From contig JBBQZO010000066.1 of NCBI GenBank assembly GCA_038207625.1, forward strand, positions 1 to 13,358: 13,358 nucleotides of DNA, written 5' to 3'. Below are positions 8,457 through 13,358 of the stretch, piece after piece. The first letter of the stretch is position 1. Each line of letters begins with the position of its first letter. The notes beneath the pieces are model-generated. The model was not told where the DNA came from. It saw only the letters and a list, made by a program, of their open reading frames with translations, and did no database searches. A program made the translations under genes and the position numbers. This DNA comes from JBBQZO01 sp038207625 (GTDB lineage Bacteria > Pseudomonadota > Gammaproteobacteria > Burkholderiales > Burkholderiaceae_D).

Positions 8457-9164
8457 ATGAAAACCACACAACACGGATTTAGCCTGGTCGAAATGGCGGT
8501 GGTGCTGGTCATCGTCGGCCTGCTGATCGGCGGCTTGCTTACGCCGCTGGGCATGCAGCTCGACCAGCGCAAAAGCGGCGACACCCAGAAGGCGCTGGAG
8601 GACAGCCGCGAGGCGCTGATCGGCTTCGCGCTGCGCAATGGCTACCTGCCCTGCCCCGCCACGTCGGCCGACAACGGCCTGGAAGACCGTACCGGCGCCG
8701 CGTGCACGGGCGGGCGGCGGGTCGGCTTTTTGCCGTGGGCCACGCTGGGCCTGCCCAAGCTCGACAGCTGGGGCCATCTGTTCCACTACAGCGTCACCCC
8801 CGCGTTCGCCAACAGCGCGGTGCTGTTTACCCTCAACACGGGGCGCGACATCACCATCGGCACGCGCGACGCGGCCGGCGTCGTGGTGCCGGCCAGCGCG
8901 CCGAACGACATTCCCGCACTGGTGCTATCGCACGGCAAAAACGGCCAGGGCGGCAGCAGCGACGAGGGCATCGTCGCGCGCAACGGATCAGCCAGCAACG
9001 TCGATGAACAGCTCAACGCCAACAGCGTGGGCACCTTTTTCATGACACGCGTACCGAACGACAACGCGGGGGCGCCCGGTGGCGAGTTCGACGACCAGGT
9101 CACGTGGGTGTCGCCCAATATCCTGTACAACCGGATGGTCGCCGCGCAAAGGCTGCCCAACTGA
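8457..9164 (+). CDS. Prepilin-type pseudopilin with canonical GFSLVE signal
   Basis: A 235-residue prepilin. The leader MKTTQHG is followed by FSLVEMAVVLVIVGLLIGG. This matches a prepilin peptidase site with cleavage after Gly7, Phe at mature position 1, Glu12 as the invariant mature Glu5, and a hydrophobic polymerisation helix up to about residue 28. The globular domain includes ALIGFALRNGYLPCPATS, FLPWATLGLPKLDSWG, ALVLSHGKN and GGEFDDQVTWV and is clearly homologous to the preceding gene product. Cys66 and Cys83 may form a disulfide. It should be processed by a PilD-type peptidase and either build the fibre or act as a minor subunit. At this size it is larger than typical major pilins, so a minor role is more likely. 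Its TGA overlaps the ATG of the permease gene. Confidence 0.9.
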   Translation: MKTTQHGFSLVEMAVVLVIVGLLIGGLLTPLGMQLDQRKSGDTQKALEDSREALIGFALRNGYLPCPATSADNGLEDRTGAACTGGRRVGFLPWATLGLPKLDSWGHLFHYSVTPAFANSAVLFTLNTGRDITIGTRDAAGVVVPASAPNDIPALVLSHGKNGQGGSSDEGIVARNGSASNVDEQLNANSVGTFFMTRVPNDNAGAPGGEFDDQVTWVSPNILYNRMVAAQRLPN

Positions 9165-9934
9165 TGATGCCGCGCGCGCTATGGACGATCGCCCGCTACA
9201 CGCTGCTTGAGGCGCTGCACAACCGGCTGATCTGGTTGCTCGCGCTGGTTGCGCTGACGGCCGTCGGCGCCAGCGGCTTCCTCAACGAGCTGGCCTTGAC
9301 CGAAAGTCGCCAAGTCCAGCTGGCGGTGCTGGCGGCGCTGCTGCGCCTGTCCGGCGTGTTCCTGATCGCCAGTTTCGTCGTCACCAGCATGGTGCGCGAG
9401 GCCAATGACAAGGGCCAGGAACTGCTGCTCGCTTTAGCATTGTCGCGCGCGACCTACCTGCTGGGGAAGCTGCTGGGTTTCTTCCTGCTGGCGCTGCTGC
9501 CGGCGCTGCTGTTCGGTGCGCTCACCATGTTCTTCGCGCCGGCCGCGCAAAGCGCACTATGGACGGTGTCGCTGCTGTGCGAACTGTGGATCGTTGCCGC
9601 CTTCAGCCTGCTGTGCGTGGTCAGTATCCGCCAGGTGATGCCGGCCATGTTCGCCAGCGCCGGGTTCTACCTGCTGGCGCGCGTGATCGGCACCTTCCAG
9701 CTGCTCGGTCAGGCGCCGGCCGGCGCGCGCACAACGGGACAGCAAGTGATTACCGGCGCGCTCGACCTGCTGGCCGCCGTGCTGCCCCAGCTGGACGCCT
9801 TCACGCGCACCGAATGGCTGGTGTATCACACGGGCAGCGCGGCCGTGCTGCCGGCAGTGCTGACCCAAACGCTGATCTACGTGGGTCTGATTGGCACCGC
9901 CGCCTTGTTCGATTTCTACCGCAAGAGCATCTGA
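9164..9934 (+). CDS. ABC-2-type transporter permease, no ATPase alongside
   Basis: A very hydrophobic protein of 256 residues. The start is the ATG at 9164, overlapping the pseudopilin stop; the next codon is also ATG. Roughly six membrane helices can be seen (about 22-40, 59-77, 99-124, 133-154, 158-180 and 228-250). The N-terminal TIARYTLLEALHNRLIWLL and the cytoplasmic segment TSMVREANDKGQELLLALALSR are typical of ABC-2/NosY-like permeases, where the second region contacts the ATPase. The substrate is unknown. No ATP-binding partner is encoded in this window, which is unusual for such permeases. Translational overlaps on both sides place it in the pilus operon. It may act with an ATPase encoded elsewhere, possibly upstream of the window. 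Confidence 0.8.
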   Translation: MMPRALWTIARYTLLEALHNRLIWLLALVALTAVGASGFLNELALTESRQVQLAVLAALLRLSGVFLIASFVVTSMVREANDKGQELLLALALSRATYLLGKLLGFFLLALLPALLFGALTMFFAPAAQSALWTVSLLCELWIVAAFSLLCVVSIRQVMPAMFASAGFYLLARVIGTFQLLGQAPAGARTTGQQVITGALDLLAAVLPQLDAFTRTEWLVYHTGSAAVLPAVLTQTLIYVGLIGTAALFDFYRKSI

Positions 9935-10650
9935 TGGCGCTGCGCCCCATGTCGAACGTACCGCTTGCCGTGCGGCTAGCGCTGGCACCGCTGCTGGCCT
10001 TGCAACTGCTGTGGCATGGCGCACAAGCGCCACCGCAGGCGCAGCTGCGCGCGCTGGCGCCAGCGCCATCGACCGCCAGCCTGCAATTGCTCAGCCTGGG
10101 CGAGCCGATCGCGCTGTCCAAACTACTGATGCTGTATCTGCAAAGTGTCGACGACCAGGCCGGCGCAACGCTGCCCTGGCGCCAGCTCGACTACGCCCGC
10201 CTGCAAGACTGGCTAGGCGCCGTGCTCGACCTCGATCCGCGCGCCCAGTACCCGCTGCTGGCGGCCAGCGAAGTGTACAGCGCGGTCAGCGATCCCCAAC
10301 GCAGCCGCCAGATGCTGGAGTTTGTCTACGCGCGTTTTTCCGAGGACCCGAACCACCGGTGGCCGTGGCTGGCGCACGCGGCGCTGGTGGCCAAGCATCG
10401 GCTGCATGACCTGCCGCTGGCGCGCAAGTACGCGCAGGCGATCCGCCTGCAAGCGACCGGCTCTGATGTGCCGGGCTGGGCGCGTGAACTGGAGGCATTC
10501 ATCCTCGAGGACATGAATGAACTCGATAGCGCGCGCATTGTCGTTGGCGCGCTGCTGCAAGCCGGCCAGATCACCGACCCGCATGAACTGCGTTTTCTGG
10601 AGCAGCACCTCGACAGCCTGACCGTTCGCACGCCACCAGGCAAACGCTAA
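9934..10650 (+). CDS. Conserved-looking helical repeat (TPR-like) exported or anchored protein
   Basis: A 238-residue protein starting at ATG 9934, overlapping the permease stop (TGATG). I do not recognise it as a named gene. A hydrophobic segment at about 11-30 could be a signal peptide or an anchor, placing the rest in the periplasm. The remainder is alpha-helical with TPR-like spacing, including LQDWLGAVLDLDPRAQYPLL, MLEFVYARFSEDPNHRWPW, LVAKHRLHDLPLARKYAQAI and ITDPHELRFLEQHL. Tryptophans and Asp-Pro turns between helices suggest a genuine folded repeat domain. Coupling to the permease suggests the two work together, perhaps as a periplasmic partner. It is the last + strand gene of the operon. 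Confidence 0.75.
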   Translation: MALRPMSNVPLAVRLALAPLLALQLLWHGAQAPPQAQLRALAPAPSTASLQLLSLGEPIALSKLLMLYLQSVDDQAGATLPWRQLDYARLQDWLGAVLDLDPRAQYPLLAASEVYSAVSDPQRSRQMLEFVYARFSEDPNHRWPWLAHAALVAKHRLHDLPLARKYAQAIRLQATGSDVPGWARELEAFILEDMNELDSARIVVGALLQAGQITDPHELRFLEQHLDSLTVRTPPGKR

Positions 10651-10823
10651 TCGGCTTGCCAGATTCGGCGCGCGTATCCAAGCGCGCTGCGGCGCGGCGC
10701 TATTTCGGCCGATCAAGGCAGAGCAGGACGAGAGCGTTGGTATTTGATAGACGATGATCAGTATTGGCGCCATCGTTTCGCATGCCCTCGAGTTGTGAGC
10801 GAACCCACTCGAGTGAAGTTGGG
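10651..10823 (+). other. Intergenic gap between converging genes
   Basis: These 173 bases separate two convergent genes, so terminators for both strands would be expected. I see only weak candidates: GCGCGC repeated as an inverted pair at 10668-10673 and 10682-10687, ACGATG/CATCGT at 10751-10756 and 10771-10776, and CTCGAGT/ACTCGAG at 10787-10793 and 10807-10813. None has a convincing T-run. No coding potential was noticed. Confidence 0.5.
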
Positions 10824-11804
10824 TTAGTGTATCTCGCCATATAGTTTTGCCATCAACAGACTCAGCTTCTCCACGCGCTCTGGCTCGGTCGGCCTGATGA
10901 CGCCATTGTCTTGCAAGATGGCAACTAGCTTGAGAGGCGCCACCTGCCGGTCGCCAACAATCTCGACATGGCCAGCTTTCACTTCGACGATTTTCACCAC
11001 TGGATCATGATCGACGATCGGGTTGCGCTGCTCAACGAGGGAAAAGATCGAATCGGACTGCGCACAGATGCCGTTCTCCATGCGCCGGCAAGTCCCGCGT
11101 TCATCCGTGACAATCTTCAAGCTCTGCTGCACTTGCTTGTCCAAGTGGCCAGGCGCAAGAATGAACGGCGATGAATAAGTAATCTCGGACCATTTATCGC
11201 CCGTTACAAGTTGGCATATCGCGCCCACCAGTCCCAGCGATAGCGTCCGCAACACCGGGCTGCCGCAATGATTTGCCGCCGCAATGCCGGCAAAAGGCCC
11301 CGATATCGTCACCAGGCGCAACTGTAAATCGCCGTCGCGGATCGGGTCGGGTCGCTCGACCACGAGTGCCTTGCGCGCAATCAAAGCACCCTGGCTGTGC
11401 CCGATGACGGCGATCTGCTTGCTCTCCATGCGCTGCCCAAGCTGAGCCAGTGCTGCATTGAGCTGGCCCGAACTGACCATCATGCTGTCGCGGTCGTTGT
11501 AGCTGAAGCATGCAGTTTGCTGGCCATGGAAGGCGAGTACCTGGGCCAGTCCGCGAAACAGGCCCGCCGAGCCGAAGCAGCCATGCACCAGCACTGTGAC
11601 AGGCTGCTGGGAATTGAGTTTCAGCGTCCGATCGGGATTGTCTGTGCAAGGCCCCAGAGCTGGGATATTCAAGGTAATGTTGGCCGGCGGCAGCCGCGTT
11701 TGATCGATGGTCTGCAGCGCAGGGTCGAGTGCGCCTTTCGTCGCGCAGCCTGCCAACAGGAAAAGCATGGCAAGGGTCATGGTTGCTGCTACGGGTCTGA
11801 TCAT
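10824..11804 (-). CDS. Secreted lipoprotein with alpha/beta-hydrolase (lipase/esterase-like) fold
   Basis: A 326-residue predicted lipoprotein. I chose ATG 11804 over a longer frame beginning at 11939, because GGAG lies six bases before it and it gives a clean lipoprotein signal: hydrophobic core 5-17 and lipobox LLAGC with Cys20. Hydrolase features include VLVHGCFGSAG (71-81, oxyanion-loop HG) and the nucleophile elbow GHSQG (135-139, Ser137). His279 in KAGHVEIV is the likely catalytic His. The acid is probably an Asp between about 251 and 267. Besides the lipidated Cys20 there are seven cysteines (53, 76, 99, 180, 197, 239, 247), suggesting disulfides and periplasmic or outer-membrane location. 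The substrate cannot be told; a lipase, esterase or PGAP1-like acyl hydrolase is plausible. It is encoded opposite to the pilus operon and appears monocistronic. Confidence 0.85.
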   Translation of the reverse strand: MIRPVAATMTLAMLFLLAGCATKGALDPALQTIDQTRLPPANITLNIPALGPCTDNPDRTLKLNSQQPVTVLVHGCFGSAGLFRGLAQVLAFHGQQTACFSYNDRDSMMVSSGQLNAALAQLGQRMESKQIAVIGHSQGALIARKALVVERPDPIRDGDLQLRLVTISGPFAGIAAANHCGSPVLRTLSLGLVGAICQLVTGDKWSEITYSSPFILAPGHLDKQVQQSLKIVTDERGTCRRMENGICAQSDSIFSLVEQRNPIVDHDPVVKIVEVKAGHVEIVGDRQVAPLKLVAILQDNGVIRPTEPERVEKLSLLMAKLYGEIH

Positions 11805-11810
11805 CGAATG

Positions 11811-11814
11811 CTCC
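11811..11814 (-). promoter_or_regulatory. Shine-Dalgarno GGAG for the hydrolase gene
   Basis: GGAG on the minus strand, six bases before ATG 11804. It decides the start: the longer upstream frame would add 45 residues that would bury the lipoprotein signal. Confidence 0.6.
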
Positions 11815-12286
11815 AGGAAAATAGGCCGGTGGAATACCACAGGTGCACCGCCACGGGCCAGAACAACCGAACTGGCGTTGACTTTAGCTCCTGCAAAGCG
11901 AGCAGCCAAACAGCTCGCTGCCTGGCTCACGTGGTTCACACCAGAAGATGGCGATGACCGGCAATTATGTGTGCTACCGCAACAAGGCTACTTTGTCAGC
12001 GATTGTACCTCGCGCAGTGTTCAGGATCGAGCTTGCGCCTTCGCGTTGCTGGCATCGCCCGCAGCAGCGCCGATATCGGCCGGCAGAGTTACCCCCCATT
12101 CATCGTCAAATTGCATCACCGACCGGCCGCCCAATACAAACGGCCTTATCGAGCGGACACATGATCAGCCGGGACCCTGATGAAAGACGTGTGTGAAGAT
12201 ACTCAATCGGTGATCGAGATTGATTTTCCTATCAAAGGAACCCAATCGGCCGTTTTACAATAGCGCTTAATCGATGGAGGTGCCGC

Positions 12287-12357
12287 GTCCGCAGTGGGGC
12301 GTTTCCGGTCGGTCGCGGCGCGAACATGAGTGACCGGTTACGCACCCCATTGCGGAC
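12287..12357 (+). repeat. Imperfect inverted repeat forming a long stem-loop
   Basis: The left arm GTCCGCAGTGGGG (12287-12299) pairs with the right arm CCCCATTGCGGAC (12345-12357) over 13 bases, with one G-T wobble. After a two-base bulge, CGT (12300-12302) pairs with ACG (12340-12342), and inside that CCGGTC (12305-12310) pairs with GACCGG (12332-12337). Outside the arms GCCGC (12282-12286) can pair with GCGGC (12363-12367) across a bulge. There is no T-run, so a simple terminator is unlikely. A small palindromic repeat or miniature element is an alternative. I cannot tell whether it recurs in the genome. Confidence 0.7.
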
Positions 12358-12503
12358 ATACGGCGGCTAAAGCGAAACCCGCCATGTCGCCTCACAAATA
12401 TCTGGTTCTTGCTCTGGAAAAACGCTGACCCAGGCTCCAGCGGTCACATTGATCCACTCGCGTTGTTGCCAGCGGCTGCTTCTAGCCGGAAGTTCATCTT
12501 CGT

Positions 12504-13019
12504 CTATGCAAATGCTGTGAATTCTTTGCTGAATTGCTTAAAAATTTCTTCAGCCTGTTCGTTCAAGGCAGGCCATCGCATAACCATACCACCGTCTTCA
12601 GGGAATAAGCTGCAGGGGTACCGGCCGCTCCATGAAGTGGCTTCGCTCAAGAAAACGAACAACGCGCTGTATTTTTCAGGAAGTTCAGGATCAATCAGCT
12701 TTGCCAGATAAGCCAAATCGTGGGTTTTCAACTCCTTGGGAAATTCAGCAACAGGCTCCCACCCCTCGCGATCAGCCGCCCCAAACTTCCTCAATATCCA
12801 CTGCGCCTTTAATAGATTTTCGAGTGAGAATCCATAAAGCATGGTCGCAACATGTTCAAGATCTGACCGTTCAAAATGATCGATAAGCACTTCGGCTCGC
12901 TCGCGCGTTGACCGCGCAGCCGCTATCAACGACCTTGCATGTTTAAACCATTCGAGTGCATTGCATACTCGCTCGGCGTAATGCGCTTTTGCATGAAATG
13001 GTTCAGCGTGGTCACTCAT
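12504..13019 (-). CDS. HEPN-like helical protein, function unknown
   Basis: A 171-residue soluble, mainly alpha-helical protein with no signal or membrane segment. The start at 13019 is supported by GGAG five bases upstream. The features recall HEPN-type four-helix proteins. These are an early helix RAEVLIDHF with an R-x6-H pair (Arg41/His48), a helix TMLYGFSLENLLKAQWILRK (about 59-78), KTHDLAYLAKLI (98-109), and a final helix ending SGRYP (131-135). In HEPN RNases the R-x4-6-H motif is catalytic but normally sits late in the domain, so Arg41/His48 may be coincidental and activity is uncertain. No nucleotidyltransferase (MNT) partner is visible. Lower GC than the pilus operon suggests accessory DNA. 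HEPN-like is my best reading by eye; unknown function is the safe label. Confidence 0.7.
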   Translation of the reverse strand: MSDHAEPFHAKAHYAERVCNALEWFKHARSLIAAARSTRERAEVLIDHFERSDLEHVATMLYGFSLENLLKAQWILRKFGAADREGWEPVAEFPKELKTHDLAYLAKLIDPELPEKYSALFVFLSEATSWSGRYPCSLFPEDGGMVMRWPALNEQAEEIFKQFSKEFTAFA

Positions 13020-13024
13020 TCATA

Positions 13025-13028
13025 CTCC
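13025..13028 (-). promoter_or_regulatory. Shine-Dalgarno GGAG for the HEPN-like gene
   Basis: GGAG on the minus strand, five bases before ATG 13019. It supports that start over nearby out-of-frame ATGs at 13023 and 13038. Confidence 0.55.
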
Positions 13029-13108
13029 AATTTGACATTCATTGCGGCATTCACGTTGCGCATTTTCTCGTTGAGTGACAGCTACTGGCCGGCAGCAGTT
13101 CTAGAAAT

Positions 13109-13358
13109 TTAGTCGTACTTCTCGTCCAAAACCGTTTTCCAGTCTTGAAGAATATCAGCGACCTCTAAAGCATGTTCCATTGTTTCTTGAAGTCCCATTC
13201 GAGTGACAACGATATCTAACAAGTGTCGAGCAATGATATCAGCATCTGATTCGTCTCTAACCAGTGAAAATACTTGAGGCACATAAGAGTCGTACTCATC
13301 CCTAGCCATTGGCATATTCGATACGCCAATTGGATCCCAGATATAGTGAAGTACTTCG
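13109..13358 (-). CDS. Small acidic protein with WDPIGV...DEYDSYVP signature (N-terminus outside window)
   Basis: The minus-strand frame ends at TAA (13109-13111) and stays open to the window edge, so the gene is partial. The ATG at 13315 is internal: upstream codons read EVLHYIWDPIGVSN directly into MPMARDEYDSYVPQVFSLV. This WDPIGV...DEYDSYVP pattern is one I associate with small conserved proteins of unknown function, possibly DUF1871-like. The C-terminal part (ADIIARHLLDIVVTRMGL, then VADILQDWKTVLDEKYD) looks like two helices. About 82 residues are visible. It lies 89 bases upstream of the HEPN-like gene on the same strand, so they could be cotranscribed. Its AT-rich codons differ from the pilus operon, consistent with accessory DNA. 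Small acidic proteins of this kind are sometimes immunity proteins, but nothing here proves that. Confidence 0.7.
   Translation of the reverse strand, partial: EVLHYIWDPIGVSNMPMARDEYDSYVPQVFSLVRDESDADIIARHLLDIVVTRMGLQETMEHALEVADILQDWKTVLDEKYD

Larger units (their letters stand above)
11805..12503 (+). other. About 0.7 kb without a convincing gene
   Basis: Open frames here are short and have no recognisable domain, plausible start or consistent codon use. The stretch likely contains the promoter region of the minus-strand hydrolase gene. TACAAT -10-like hexamers occur on the minus strand (12002-12007) and on the plus strand (12256-12261), neither with a good -35. It also holds the strong inverted repeat at 12287-12357 and a possible C-terminal gene remnant near 12403-12480. 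GC content falls towards its right end. Confidence 0.5.

Noticed and set aside
9104..9163. Upstream extension of the permease inside the pseudopilin gene
   Set aside because: The added 20 residues are the pseudopilin 3' end read in another frame; ATG 9164 overlaps the stop as in the other gene pairs.
10751..10776. ACGATG/CATCGT stem as a terminator
   Set aside because: Only 6 bp with a 14-base loop and three T residues after it; too weak to call.
11805..11939. 45-residue N-terminal extension of the hydrolase frame
   Set aside because: It would place the lipoprotein signal internally, and GGAG sits at the right distance before ATG 11804. The extension has no recognisable feature.
12002..12007. 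TACAAT on the minus strand as the hydrolase promoter
   Set aside because: The -35 region does not match, and it lies about 200 bases from the start codon. Possible, but not supportable.
12256..12261. TACAAT as a plus-strand promoter -10
   Set aside because: No reasonable -35 lies 16-18 bases upstream, and no gene follows on that strand; TTGATT at 12220-12225 is too far away.
1..13358. CRISPR arrays, tRNA or rRNA genes, complete insertion sequences
   Set aside because: I saw no regularly spaced direct repeats, no tRNA-like cloverleaf, no rRNA sequence and no transposase.

Overview
The window is high-GC DNA for about its first 10.6 kb. It suggests a betaproteobacterium, most likely Oxalobacteraceae (Massilia, Duganella or Janthinobacterium type). 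That assignment is an inference from base composition, Ala/Arg/Pro-rich proteins and the type of pilus locus; no rRNA or tRNA marker is present to confirm it.

Region 1 (1-10650, all + strand) is one tightly packed run of 11 genes, mostly joined by ATGA or TGATG stop/start overlaps. It encodes a type IV pilus / type II secretion-like machine of the MSHA class: the C-terminal end of the outer-membrane secretin MshL, a membrane-anchored TPR protein in the MshN position, the assembly ATPase MshE with an N-terminal tandem MshEN (c-di-GMP-type) motif, the inner-membrane platform protein MshG, and an MshI/GspL-like (PilM-PilN) protein. After these come a PilO-like protein (MshJ position), a small periplasmic PilP/GspC-like protein (MshK position) and two homologous pseudopilin-like proteins. 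An orphan ABC-2-type permease and a helical-repeat protein close the run. The expected assembly is an outer-membrane pore (MshL) linked by periplasmic and inner-membrane alignment proteins (MshN, I, J, K) to a cytoplasmic motor (MshE) acting on MshG to extrude pilins. The order L-N-E-G-I-J-K differs from the Vibrio MSHA order I-J-K-L-M-N-E-G, and no mshM lies between L and N.

Region 2 (10651-11804) is a convergent intergenic gap followed by a minus-strand gene for a secreted lipoprotein with an alpha/beta-hydrolase GHSQG elbow.

Region 3 (11805-13358) has lower GC and looks like accessory DNA. It holds about 700 bases without a convincing gene, including a strong imperfect inverted repeat (12287-12357). 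Two minus-strand genes follow: a HEPN-like helical protein and a small acidic protein with a WDPIGV...DEYDSYVP signature that runs off the window end.

The main points for a second look are the altered MshEN motifs, the duplicated pseudopilins (one without Glu5), the permease without an ATPase inside a pilus operon, and the inverted repeat beside the HEPN-like gene.
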